A stretch of 25,967 bases of DNA from a virus, in the IMG/VR virus record IMGVR_UViG_3300014720_000164, positions 1-25,967 of that record; one strand, 5' to 3'. The translations under genes and the position numbers were made by a program. This document shows, one piece after another, positions 6,488-15,326 of the stretch. The notes below the pieces were generated by a model. The model did not search any database and was not told the DNA's origin. It worked only from the letters and a program-made list of their open reading frames with translations. Positions within the stretch are counted from its first letter, which is position 1. Each line of letters opens with the position of its first letter.

Positions 6488-9400
6488 TAATATTAAGAGT
6501 AACAAATGATAATGGTGTTGTAACTGATCTTACACCACTAGAGGATATTGACCTTAGGTTAGATATCTCTGCTATTGAAAATACTGAGATTGGGGTATCG
6601 TTTGGTATCTCATCTCAGGAATTTGCTATTGCTGGAGATAATATTGCTAACCAATTTTTTGGTAACCTATATAATTTAGGATCCACACCAGCTATTGCCT
6701 TACAAAATAGTGTTGACTGTCAAGTATTAACTGATGGTCAAGAAGTATTTACAGGTAAGCTTTATATCCGTAACATTATTACTGACCAAATAGGTTACAC
6801 AATCTATAATGTAATTGTAGTAAACGAAACTATTGACTTTAAATATAGAATTCAAAATCTATCATTACGTGATCCTAAGTTTGATTGGAGCCAATATGAT
6901 CACTTATTAACAGCAGCAAACGTAACAGGCAGCTGGTATGGTGATTTAAAGAGTGGTAGTGTTGTATATCCTAATATTAACTATGGACAGCCAGAAGGAG
7001 ATAATACAGCTCCTAACTATGCTTTTGCAGGGTTAAACTCATTAGCTACTCTGGAGAATACAATTGATAATTCTGAGTCACCATTACGTTTAGTTGATTT
7101 TAAACCAGCCATTAAATTAAGAGATGTTATTGATATTATTTTCTCTGGTTCTTACACTAGTGGAAGTACAGGTTATCAATACACATCTTCATTTTTTACA
7201 AGCCCTTACTTTAATAATCTTTACTTATTAACTACCTCTAATGATCAGTTAGGACCTAATAATATAAACCCAGTATCTCAAAACTGTTGGGCTTACCTTT
7301 CAGGTTCTGTAGCACAAACCATTCTTTACAATATTGCTACTGAAATTGATTTTAACGCTGAATCATATGATAATGCAGGTAATTTTAATTTAACTACAAA
7401 TGCATTCACAGCTGATGCTCAAGGCACTTATAAAATACAATCTCAAATTACATTTAATGTAAACAATTTTGCTAGTGATCCTACAACAGAGGTGCAACTA
7501 TTATTAAGATTAAATGGTGGTGGATTCCCTGTTTCATTAGGTACTAGATTCAATCCTTTAGCATCAAATAATACATTATTAGGTAGTGCTACAATTAATC
7601 TAAATCCAGGTGATTATATTGAGGTTTATGCTATTTTAAGAGGACCAAATACTCAAACACTATCAATTATACCAGGAACACCAACTCAAACATTTGCTGC
7701 TATACAAGGTCCTCCTACAGTTATTGGAGGTAATGTTAGTATGGCTCAACAGTTTTCTGATGATTTAAAAGCATTAGATTTGTTACAAGGTATAATTGAG
7801 AAATTTAACTTAGTAGTTGAACCAGTTCCTAATGCTAAAAACTTATTAAGAATTGAACCCTATAATGAATGGGTCGAGTCAGGCAATATTGTAAACTGGA
7901 CTAATAAAGTAGATAGAGATGTTAATTTTGAAATTCAACATCCAGCAATTGAACAACCTCGTACTATTGTATTTAGTGATGAGGAAGATGATGATTATCT
8001 AAACTTATATACACAACAAACATTTGACAGAATTTATGGTCAATATGTTTATACTAGTGTAAGTGATTTAGCTGAAGGTGAAAGAAAAGTTGGTAAAATA
8101 TTTGCCCCAACTCCTACAACTAATATCCCTAACTCAACTGAATTTATTATTCCTCACCTATGTACTAAGGTAGTAGGTAGTAATGACACATATCAGCCAT
8201 TAGCATTTAAACCACGTTTGCTATATGGTATTGGATTAAAAGATGTTGAATCAGCTGCCGCTGGATATACTGGTAGTGCTTCATTAACTGGTTCATACTT
8301 CTTATTAGATGAAAATGGAACAGTAACTCGCCAAACAAAATGGTACCAAGTATCATCATTGAGTGAAACACCTATTTCAGGAGCTGCATTTGATTTACAT
8401 TTCAATAATAATAATCAGGGAGCTGGAGCTATTCCTCCTTACTGGACTAATGTTGTTCCAGTAGGTAGTAACTTTATTTCAGGTTCAGGTGATGCATTCA
8501 CTCAGTATTGGGCAAACTACATTAATGGTTTATATGATGTTGATGCCCGTAAATTAACTTGTAATGTTTATTTAGCACCTAATGAGGTACAAGCTATTGC
8601 ACTTAATCAAAAAGTATTTATTGATGGTCTGTACTATAGAATTAATAAAATTTCAGGTGCTAACCTAACACGTAGAGACTCAGTTGAGGTAGAACTTATT
8701 AAAACAATTGCTCGTCAATTAACATTCCCACGTAGACGAATTACTAACACAGGTACTGGAATATCTAGAGATGTTCAATTCCAAGGATATAATCCTAATG
8801 GTGGAGGTAGATACGTTGATTTTAATACTGGAGAAGCAGTTGATGATTTTAATACTTTAGCTCAAGCAGGACCATTAGATGGTCTAAAAGTATATCAGAC
8901 AGGATCAGGTTCAGGTTCTGTAATATGGAACTATGAAGCACCTGTTATTCCTATTCTACAACAAACCTTAATAGGTACAAACCAAGTAGCTTCTGATTCA
9001 TCTAAAATATTAGCATTAGGTAGTAAAAATACTATTGCAGAATCTGTTTCTACAGCCACAGCATTAGGTCAACAAAATAGTGTTGAAAGTAATGTAACAA
9101 ATGCTTTTATTGTAGGACAACAAAACACTATTGGCTCTACTTTAAGTAATGTTCAAGTTGTAGGTGGTTCTGGTAATAGTATAACAGGTAGCTATAACGT
9201 TAATAACTCAATTATCTCTAGTACTGGCTCGTATATGTCCAATGCTGATTATTCCGTTATAATAAACGGGTATAATGCGGGATTAGTGGACAGTGATGTA
9301 ACTACATTAATCAATTCTCATGAAAATGAAGTAGTAATTAATGGTAATGGTCATACTGTAATAGGACTTAATTACGAAGGTAATGGTTTAGATTTACTTA

Positions 9401-9777
9401 ATACTCGTAATAATTCAAATTACTTAGGAGACACTTATTTAGGTGGAGCATTATTTGGTGTATACCAAAATATACTTATATCTGCTAGTGCCAATATAGA
9501 TTTATCTAGTACAAATTATAGACATGCCCCTATCTTTATTTTTGATTGGTCTGGTACTACTATAAATTCTGGTTCGGTGACATTACCTAATGCTTCTAAT
9601 AATGATTACAAACAAGTAATCTATGAATTTAAGAATCAAGGTACTACTGGTGGAGTTAGATTATTACCATTTAGCGCTGGGCAAAACATTGATGGAGCTA
9701 CAAGTTATTTGATGGGAAGTACTTATGACTATGTGAGATTAATTGCTAGTGGTTCTCAATGGCTTAAATTAAATTAA
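6484..9777 (+). CDS. large tail tip/hub-like protein with adhesin-like C-terminus
   Basis: This 1097-residue protein appears to join two functions. The N-terminal half (to about residue 760) has hub-like features: a start MIILRVTNDNGVVTDLTPLED, a central region KALDLLQGIIEKFNLVVEPV with NLLRIEPYNEWVESG, and a long stretch of strands. About residues 840-960 form a repetitive stretch (ALGSKNTIAES, ALGQQNSVESN, IVGQQNTIGST, VVGGSGNSITG) like the head repeats of trimeric autotransporter adhesins. The last 130 residues end in GQNIDGATSYLMGSTYDYVR and GSQWLKLN, like a phage fibre tip. It likely sits at the tail end and contacts the cell. The first ATG overlaps the previous stop (ATGA). Roles are inferred from pattern. 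Confidence 0.65.
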   Translation: MIILRVTNDNGVVTDLTPLEDIDLRLDISAIENTEIGVSFGISSQEFAIAGDNIANQFFGNLYNLGSTPAIALQNSVDCQVLTDGQEVFTGKLYIRNIITDQIGYTIYNVIVVNETIDFKYRIQNLSLRDPKFDWSQYDHLLTAANVTGSWYGDLKSGSVVYPNINYGQPEGDNTAPNYAFAGLNSLATLENTIDNSESPLRLVDFKPAIKLRDVIDIIFSGSYTSGSTGYQYTSSFFTSPYFNNLYLLTTSNDQLGPNNINPVSQNCWAYLSGSVAQTILYNIATEIDFNAESYDNAGNFNLTTNAFTADAQGTYKIQSQITFNVNNFASDPTTEVQLLLRLNGGGFPVSLGTRFNPLASNNTLLGSATINLNPGDYIEVYAILRGPNTQTLSIIPGTPTQTFAAIQGPPTVIGGNVSMAQQFSDDLKALDLLQGIIEKFNLVVEPVPNAKNLLRIEPYNEWVESGNIVNWTNKVDRDVNFEIQHPAIEQPRTIVFSDEEDDDYLNLYTQQTFDRIYGQYVYTSVSDLAEGERKVGKIFAPTPTTNIPNSTEFIIPHLCTKVVGSNDTYQPLAFKPRLLYGIGLKDVESAAAGYTGSASLTGSYFLLDENGTVTRQTKWYQVSSLSETPISGAAFDLHFNNNNQGAGAIPPYWTNVVPVGSNFISGSGDAFTQYWANYINGLYDVDARKLTCNVYLAPNEVQAIALNQKVFIDGLYYRINKISGANLTRRDSVEVELIKTIARQLTFPRRRITNTGTGISRDVQFQGYNPNGGGRYVDFNTGEAVDDFNTLAQAGPLDGLKVYQTGSGSGSVIWNYEAPVIPILQQTLIGTNQVASDSSKILALGSKNTIAESVSTATALGQQNSVESNVTNAFIVGQQNTIGSTLSNVQVVGGSGNSITGSYNVNNSIISSTGSYMSNADYSVIINGYNAGLVDSDVTTLINSHENEVVINGNGHTVIGLNYEGNGLDLLNTRNNSNYLGDTYLGGALFGVYQNILISASANIDLSSTNYRHAPIFIFDWSGTTINSGSVTLPNASNNDYKQVIYEFKNQGTTGGVRLLPFSAGQNIDGATSYLMGSTYDYVRLIASGSQWLKLN

Positions 9778-9798
9778 AAGTCTATTCCCATATAAAAA

Positions 9799-9806
9799 AT
9801 ATTTAT
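9799..9806 (+). promoter_or_regulatory. ATATTTAT element before the tape measure gene
   Basis: ATATTTAT lies five bases before the ATG at 9812. The same octamer precedes 2989 and 11439 at six and seven bases. Here the CTTTAA hexamer is replaced by a poor match (TCTATT), so it may be a weak promoter or an A/U-rich start context. Confidence 0.3.
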
Positions 9807-9811
9807 AGAAT

Positions 9812-11419
9812 ATGGCAGAAGCAATAGTTAATATAGGGGCGAATACCTCCCAGGCAACAGCAGCAGTAGACCAACTTAATAATACATTAGGTCAAACAGG
9901 AACTGCTACAAAAGCTGCCAATGCTGATACTGAAAAATTAACCAGTAATTTAGAAAAACAAGAAGCAACCATTAAGATTTTAGATGGTGCTGTTAATCTA
10001 TTAGGTGGTTCAATTGAATTAGCTGCAGGCGCTGCAATTGGTTTAGGATTAGCCTCAGAAGAAGATACAAAACAATTTGAAGCAGCAGCATTAGGTGCTA
10101 TTGCATTTGCTGAGGGTGCAAAACGTACATTAGACGGTGTAGTTAATTTAACAGAAGGTATTACTAAATTTGGTGGTGCCCAAAAAATTGCTACAGCATT
10201 CACTACAGCATTTGGAGTAGCATTAAAAGTAGCAATGGGTCCTGTTGGTATTGCTATTGCTGCTATTGGAGCCATTACAGCAGCCATTATACTATTAAAA
10301 GATAAATTTGAGATAGTAAATAAGGTAGCTGAGTTCTTTGGTAACGCCTTTACTAAAATAGCCGAAGCAGTAGGATTAGCAGCTACAGCAGAGGAAAAAT
10401 TTGCTAAAGCACAAGGTGAAGCTGCCAAGGAAAGTGAATTCCAGCTTAAATTATTGAAGGCACAAGGTGCTGGATTTGAGAAATTAGCTGAGGCAGAACG
10501 TAAATTGCTTACTGAACGAGTTAACTCATTTAAGGCAGGTACTGAGGAAAGAAAAAAAGCAGAACAAGAATTACAAATCTTTGAAGCCCAAGTAATTACT
10601 GATAGAGAAGAAGCTCAAAAAGCAGCTAATGAAAAACGTAAAGCAGCTGAAGAGAAAGCTGCACAAGAACGTTTTGATATTCTAAATAAGGAACTTCAAG
10701 ATAGAGAAGCTAGACTTAAAGCATATGAGGATGCTAGAATAGCTAAAGAAACAGCTGCCCGTGCTCAAAGTATTTCAGATGCTCAATTCTTAGCTGATTA
10801 TGAAGCAGAACAAGATAAAGAGGCATTTGATGCTGTACTTGCTAATCTAGAGAAAAGAAAAGCAGCGGGTCAAAAACGTGTTGATGATGCTCAAAAAGTA
10901 GCTGATGCCTTAAAAGCAGTTGAAGATTTTAATGTTGCAAACGTACAAAGTGGTATTGCAGCCCTAGGATCATTATTTGCTGAAGGTACAGCAGCAGCCA
11001 AAGCAGCAGCCATTGCAGATATTGCTATTAATACTGCCTTAGGATTTATTCAAGGTTTAGATATTGCACAAAAAACATCTAAAGCAGCAGGTCCTGGAGC
11101 AGCATTAGTATTCCCACTTTTCTATGCTTCACAAGTAGCAGCAGTATTAGCAGCAGCAAATAGCGCAAAACAAATTTTAGCAACTACACCAGGTGGAGCA
11201 GGTGGAGGAAATACTCCAAGACCAAATATCCCAGGAACACCAAGTATTAGTAATGTAGGATTCACAGGTACTTTACCAGGTACTGAAACAACTCCAGCAT
11301 TTGGTATTCAATTAGGTAGACAAGAACCAGTTAGAGCTTATGTTGTAGCTCAAGATGTATCTAATGGTCAAGAAGCTAATGCTGCTATTAGACGCAGACG
11401 TCGTTTAGGTCCAGGATAA
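9812..11419 (+). CDS. tail tape measure protein
   Basis: A 535-residue, Ala-rich, mostly helical protein. Residues 15-75 have coiled-coil character. Residues about 130-165 form a hydrophobic block (VALKVAMGPVGIAIAAIGAITAAIILL), the usual membrane-like segment of tape measures. Residues 190-370 are a long charged coiled coil. The C-terminal 90 residues are Gly and Pro rich and end with a basic RRRRRLGPG. The family sets tail length and is ejected with DNA. At about 0.15 nm per residue this implies a tail near 80 nm. It is separated from the frameshifted chaperone by six genes, farther than usual. The minus-strand frame inside it is a shadow. Confidence 0.85.
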   Translation: MAEAIVNIGANTSQATAAVDQLNNTLGQTGTATKAANADTEKLTSNLEKQEATIKILDGAVNLLGGSIELAAGAAIGLGLASEEDTKQFEAAALGAIAFAEGAKRTLDGVVNLTEGITKFGGAQKIATAFTTAFGVALKVAMGPVGIAIAAIGAITAAIILLKDKFEIVNKVAEFFGNAFTKIAEAVGLAATAEEKFAKAQGEAAKESEFQLKLLKAQGAGFEKLAEAERKLLTERVNSFKAGTEERKKAEQELQIFEAQVITDREEAQKAANEKRKAAEEKAAQERFDILNKELQDREARLKAYEDARIAKETAARAQSISDAQFLADYEAEQDKEAFDAVLANLEKRKAAGQKRVDDAQKVADALKAVEDFNVANVQSGIAALGSLFAEGTAAAKAAAIADIAINTALGFIQGLDIAQKTSKAAGPGAALVFPLFYASQVAAVLAAANSAKQILATTPGGAGGGNTPRPNIPGTPSISNVGFTGTLPGTETTPAFGIQLGRQEPVRAYVVAQDVSNGQEANAAIRRRRRLGPG

Positions 11420-11423
11420 CATA

Positions 11424-11431
11424 ATATTTAT
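11424..11431 (+). promoter_or_regulatory. ATATTTAT element before the protease gene
   Basis: ATATTTAT lies seven bases before the ATG at 11439. No CTTTAA hexamer is found 11 bases upstream. It is either a weak promoter of the head module or a shared start context. Confidence 0.3.
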
Positions 11432-11438
11432 TGTATAT

Positions 11439-13277
11439 ATGAAAATTGTAAAATTAGATATCGAAGAGAATTCATTATTAGCTGGTATTGATGCTGTTGC
11501 ATTAGTTGAAAAACCAGCTATTGAAACTGATTTCTTTGCATTTGCAGCAGAACAATTTGCTGAAACTTATTCTGATTATCCTGAAGCCGCAATTGAAGCA
11601 GCTAAACAAGGTATTAAGCGTAATGAAGCAAATGATAACAAATGTGCTACCCAAGTAGGTAAAGTAAGAGCACAACAATTAGCTAATCGTGAACCAGTAT
11701 CATTAGATACAATTCGTAGAATGCGTTCATTCCTTATTAGACAAAAAGATAATTATGAACTACAGCGTGACAGAAAAGCTTATGATGAGTGTGGTTATAT
11801 CTCTTACTTGTTATGGGGTGGTGAAGCAGCATTACCTTGGGCTGAAAAAGTATTAAGACAAGCAGGTGAAGAATTTGCTGGTGATTACAAATCAAATAGA
11901 GGTAAGGAAGTATTCTTATTATCTTGCTCAGCTACTAAATTAGAAAAAGCAGCACCAGCTCGTGAATTATATGCTTCACCATTATTTAAGAAATCATTAG
12001 ATTATGCTGAGCGTCATTGTTCCTCAGATGATAATATTGCTATCCTGTCAGCTAAACATTATTTAATACCGTTAAATACCGTTATAAAACCGTATGATAT
12101 CACATTAAATGATATGACACGCGAACAGCGTAAACAATGGGCTAATACCACGTTTATCAAGATATTAGAACAATACGATATGCAGAAGGATAAATTTGTC
12201 TTTCTAGCAGGAGAAGCATACACTGAATTCCTATTACCTAAATTTAAATATAAGGTTAACCTATTGGAGGGAAAAAAGATAGGTGAGAGAATGCAATGGT
12301 TAGATAAGTACTACATCTGTTTTAATGATGATGAGTATGCAGGTGATTTGATTAGAGAGGCAATGGCTAAAATTGGTCCACGTGGTGGAGTAGTTGAATC
12401 TAAAAAAGCACCTAAATCAGATACTAAAAATCCAACCCCTAAAGGTAAGGGTACAGCTAAAGGTGAAGCAGGTACAACTCGTGGAGCTAAAGTAGATGCT
12501 AAAACAGAAGAGACATTAAAGAAAAAATCAGATGAATTTAATGAGCGCTACAAAGATAAATTAGGATATGGTGCCAATGTTGGCGCTTTAAAATCGGTTT
12601 ATCAACGTGGATTAGGCGCTTATAATACCTCACGCAGCCCAGCTGTGGCTGCTGCTGGAGGTGCTAAACAATGGGCTATGGCTCGTGTTAATGCGTTTCT
12701 TTATTTGTTAAAAGAAGGTAGACCACAAAATAAAAAGTACACTACTGATTATGATTTGTTACCTGAAGGACATCCTAAAAAGGAACAATTTGAACTTATA
12801 GTATCAGCTTTACCTAATTATGTTAATGAGCCAACAGGTAAATTAAAAGTAAATGAAGGTGCTACTTATGGATTTGCCGCCATTGATGACCAACAAATGC
12901 TTGTAGGCCCATTAATGACACCTGGTAAATTGATTCCTCGTAAGGATGAAAATGACGATACTTACTATGTTTACTTTACAGAAGATAGTATCAAAAGAAT
13001 TGCATACAAGGCTATGCAAGACAAAATTATTGACAGAGTAAACATTGAACATAACTCAGGTGAGAATGTAGATGATGTTTACCTTGTAGAGACTTGGTTA
13101 GTAGAAGATCCTGAAAAAGATAAAGCTACAAAATATGGTTTCAAACCAATTAAAGGACAATGGTTTGGAATGTATAAAGTAGATAACTTAGATGTTTGGG
13201 AAGGATATGTTAAGCCAGGACTAGTTAAAGGCTTCTCTGTAGAGGGCTATTTTGCAGAACAAGTAATAAAATCATAA
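11439..13277 (+). CDS. multidomain prohead protease (XkdF-like) with DUF6884-like insert
   Basis: This 612-residue protein contains several modules. Residues 1-36 (GIDAVALVEKPAIETDFFAF) match the N-terminal strand of XkdF-like proteases. Residues 50-140 form a small phage domain (CATQVGKVRAQQLANREPVS, then ISYLLWGGEAALPWAEKVLR). Residues 157-292 resemble DUF6884 (VFLLSCSATKL, ARELYASPLFKKS, AILSAKHYLI, KPYDITLNDM). Residues 313-350 are a Gly/Lys/Pro linker. Residues 357-445 hold another widespread phage module (RGLGAYNTSRSP, QWAMARVNAFL). Residues 470-609 hold the protease body (FAAIDDQQMLVGPLMTPGKL, VNIEHNSGENV, VKGFSVEGYF), with His538 and Ser600 as likely catalytic residues. It should cleave scaffold and capsid proteins during maturation. 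The DUF6884 part is not needed for that and its role is unknown. It is followed after three bases by the next gene. Confidence 0.8.
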   Translation: MKIVKLDIEENSLLAGIDAVALVEKPAIETDFFAFAAEQFAETYSDYPEAAIEAAKQGIKRNEANDNKCATQVGKVRAQQLANREPVSLDTIRRMRSFLIRQKDNYELQRDRKAYDECGYISYLLWGGEAALPWAEKVLRQAGEEFAGDYKSNRGKEVFLLSCSATKLEKAAPARELYASPLFKKSLDYAERHCSSDDNIAILSAKHYLIPLNTVIKPYDITLNDMTREQRKQWANTTFIKILEQYDMQKDKFVFLAGEAYTEFLLPKFKYKVNLLEGKKIGERMQWLDKYYICFNDDEYAGDLIREAMAKIGPRGGVVESKKAPKSDTKNPTPKGKGTAKGEAGTTRGAKVDAKTEETLKKKSDEFNERYKDKLGYGANVGALKSVYQRGLGAYNTSRSPAVAAAGGAKQWAMARVNAFLYLLKEGRPQNKKYTTDYDLLPEGHPKKEQFELIVSALPNYVNEPTGKLKVNEGATYGFAAIDDQQMLVGPLMTPGKLIPRKDENDDTYYVYFTEDSIKRIAYKAMQDKIIDRVNIEHNSGENVDDVYLVETWLVEDPEKDKATKYGFKPIKGQWFGMYKVDNLDVWEGYVKPGLVKGFSVEGYFAEQVIKS

Positions 13278-13280
13278 ATT

Positions 13281-13559
13281 ATGCCAATCCCAAAAAGAAA
13301 CGCAACTGAAAGTAGAGATGAATTCATCGGAAGATGTATTTCAAATCTTTCAGATGAATACCCCCAAGATCAAGCAGCTGCTATTTGCTATCAACAATTA
13401 AGAAAAGTAAATATGGCTGAGGAAACTCCTGCTATTCCACAGGAAGAAATTGATTACTGTTTAGCTATGTTAAGAGGTCAAAACCCATCTTATGTGGGAC
13501 CTGGCGCATTAAAAATTTGTATCGCCAGATTGACTATAGCCAAACAGGCTCAACCGTAA
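13281..13559 (+). CDS. small conserved phage protein, 92 aa
   Basis: A 92-residue protein opening MPIPKRNATESRDEFIGRC and continuing with SNLSDEYPQDQAAAICYQQL. This module, with IP at the start, FIxRC, a YP and an AICY motif, recurs near capsid, portal and protease genes of many phages, sometimes fused to them. The rest contains YCLAMLRGQNPSYVGPGALK, a short helical segment with two Cys residues. Its function is unknown. It sits between protease and scaffold genes, so a head-assembly role is likely. It begins three bases after the protease stop. Confidence 0.65.
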   Translation: MPIPKRNATESRDEFIGRCISNLSDEYPQDQAAAICYQQLRKVNMAEETPAIPQEEIDYCLAMLRGQNPSYVGPGALKICIARLTIAKQAQP

Positions 13560-13591
13560 AAAACGATCTAAACCGAAATTAACGATATGTA

Positions 13592-13621
13592 TTGCCATGA
13601 CGTTAATGTACATTAACCTTA
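13592..13621 (+). promoter_or_regulatory. possible promoter with embedded palindrome before capsid genes
   Basis: The 78-base gap before the scaffold gene contains TTG (13592-13594), 19 bases, then TAACCTTA (13614-13621), a partial match to the Bacteroidota consensus. A perfect 14-base palindrome, TTAATGTACATTAA (13603-13616), lies between and across the elements. TTAACG and CGTTAA nearby (13579-13584 and 13600-13605) could also pair. An operator, or a hairpin in the message, would both fit. Confidence 0.35.
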
Positions 13622-13637
13622 ATAAATAAAAAATCCT

Positions 13638-14300
13638 ATGACATCAAAAGAACTTAAAGAACTTGTCAAGGAATATTTCAACCTAACCGAACTTACTTTT
13701 GGTGAGATCTACGACGAGAATCGTGCTTTTAAAATTGTTTTTGAAGGCGACACTCTTGAATTAGGAATGCCAGTAAAAGTTGTAACCACTGAAGGCCAGG
13801 AAATGGATGCTCCAGATGGTTTTCACAAACTTGAAAACGGTATGGAGATCAAGACAGAAGGATCTAAAGTAGTAGAAATCACTGAGGCATCTATGATGGC
13901 TGAAGAAGAAGAAACTTTAGATGGCGGTAAAAAAATCGCTGAAGTTAAGATGGCCGAGGTTGTTAAACCTGACGTAGTGGAGCAGTTTCCAGTTGAAGTA
14001 CAACGCGGAGCTGAATACGAAAAGCCAATGGCACAGCAAATGGAATCTGAAGAAGACGCTATGGACAAAAAGTCTATCGTTGAAGCAGTTGCAAAAGCAG
14101 TAGCTGAGGAACTCGTAGAAATGAAAAAAGAAATGGCAGCTATGAAGGAGAAGATGGAGAAAATGTCCGCTGAACCTGCTGCCGACAAAACCCTTCCTAC
14201 AGCAAAGAAATTTGCTTTAGAAAGTACCGTAGCTACCCCAGCTAATGCAGAGCGCTACGAAATGATGAAATCATTAATGAAAACCAAAAAATCTAAATAA
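13638..14300 (+). CDS. putative capsid scaffolding/core protein
   Basis: A 220-residue acidic protein directly before the major capsid gene. Residues 1-85 include a beta-rich part (GMPVKVVTTEGQEMDAPDGF, then LENGMEIKTEGSKVVEI), a pattern seen in scaffold or protease-linked proteins of related phages. Residues about 143-178 are a strong coiled coil (KAVAEELVEMKKEMAAMKEK). The C-terminus is basic (MMKSLMKTKKSK), as expected for a scaffold that binds capsid subunits. The upstream protease probably removes it. Codons here and in the next two genes end in C more often than in the neighbours. Assignment is by position, charge and coiled coil. Confidence 0.7.
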   Translation: MTSKELKELVKEYFNLTELTFGEIYDENRAFKIVFEGDTLELGMPVKVVTTEGQEMDAPDGFHKLENGMEIKTEGSKVVEITEASMMAEEEETLDGGKKIAEVKMAEVVKPDVVEQFPVEVQRGAEYEKPMAQQMESEEDAMDKKSIVEAVAKAVAEELVEMKKEMAAMKEKMEKMSAEPAADKTLPTAKKFALESTVATPANAERYEMMKSLMKTKKSK

Positions 14301-14302
14301 AA

Positions 14303-15247
14303 ATGAGCTTAAACGTATCAGCCCTATCGGATTTTAACAACCAGATCGCTGGTGAGTTAGTCCTTAAAATGGTATACGGTGGTAGCACTATCGAGTACGT
14401 AACTGTACAAGAGGGTGTTAAATACCAAGAGCCAATCAATCTATTCGAAGTATCTTTGTACATCAACAACGGTACTTGTGTTAGCACTGCATCTGGTTCA
14501 GCCACCTTTACTCAACGTAACATCACAGTATGTCCACGTACTTCTTTCGACGCTATCTGTTTGAAAGATCTTGACAAAAAGTACCTAGGTATCTCTTCAC
14601 TTGAGCGCGGCTCATACAACGAGACTTGGGCACTTGCAAATGCTTACTCTGAGCTATTGGTTAACCAATTCCAGAAAGCTAACGACCAATTCCTTTGGTT
14701 ACAATTATCTGGTTCAAATTCTACCTACGGTGGTACTTGCGAAACTTCAGGTCTTAAGTACATCATCACCGGTTCAACTTCAGGTGTTGTAGTACCAAAT
14801 GACTTCACTGGTTCATTCACTGCTGCTAACGCTCTTACTAAGATGGATGGCGCTATCGCTGGTCTTTCTTCTGATGTTGCTGACCGTGATGACTTAACTT
14901 TCTTTATGAGTGTTGCTAACTTCCGTAACTACGTAAGCGCACTTCGCTCTGCTAATAACTTCTACTTTGATCCTTCTAGCATCACTAACCGTGGTGGTAT
15001 CTTGGAAATGGCTTACCCATTCCAACCAGGTATTAAGGTTGTAGGTACTGTAGGTCTACAAGGCACTGGCCGCGTAGTACTCGGACCTGCTAAACAAATC
15101 GTAGTAGGTACTGACCTATTAAGCGACTTCTCTGAATTCCAACTTTGGTACGATATCAATACTGACACTCTTCGTCACCGTATCTCTACCAAGTTAGGTG
15201 TGAATATCGCTTACCCTGAGTTCTGGGTTTCTAACGACCAGGCCTAA
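14303..15247 (+). CDS. major capsid protein
   Basis: A 314-residue protein, probably an HK97-fold capsid subunit, starting two bases after the scaffold stop. Supporting signs are its position after protease and scaffold, a length suited to an HK97-type core, an N-terminal arm (residues 1-90), a long helix (LANAYSELLVNQFQKANDQF, about residues 112-131), a second helix region (LTKMDGAIAGL), and a late strand-rich segment (VLGPAKQIVVGTDLLSDFSE). The sequence ends near TKLGVNIAYPEFWVSNDQA, resembling other Bacteroidota phage capsid proteins. Codon use is shifted to C-ending codons (TAC, AAC, ATC, TTC), as for a very highly expressed gene. A GC hairpin follows the stop. Confidence 0.85.
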   Translation: MSLNVSALSDFNNQIAGELVLKMVYGGSTIEYVTVQEGVKYQEPINLFEVSLYINNGTCVSTASGSATFTQRNITVCPRTSFDAICLKDLDKKYLGISSLERGSYNETWALANAYSELLVNQFQKANDQFLWLQLSGSNSTYGGTCETSGLKYIITGSTSGVVVPNDFTGSFTAANALTKMDGAIAGLSSDVADRDDLTFFMSVANFRNYVSALRSANNFYFDPSSITNRGGILEMAYPFQPGIKVVGTVGLQGTGRVVLGPAKQIVVGTDLLSDFSEFQLWYDINTDTLRHRISTKLGVNIAYPEFWVSNDQA

Positions 15248-15265
15248 TCAATACGTGTGTTTGAG

Positions 15266-15283
15266 GGGGGTTGTAAGACCCCC
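15266..15283 (+). other. GC-rich hairpin after the capsid gene
   Basis: GGGGG (15266-15270) plus T pairs with A plus CCCCC (15279-15283) around TGTAAG. There is no following T run, so it is not a standard terminator. It may protect the 3' end of the capsid message or slow transcription. Confidence 0.5.
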
Positions 15284-15326
15284 TACCAAACCAAAATTCA
15301 CTAAAAAAACTTAAACCAGAAATACT

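Noticed and set aside
9892-10428. A 178-codon minus-strand frame within the tape measure gene
   Set aside because: It is the antisense of an Ala/Glu-rich coiled coil with biased codons, has no start context and lies fully within a well supported gene.
15266-15283. Intrinsic terminator after the capsid gene
   Set aside because: The stem is strong but no T run follows.
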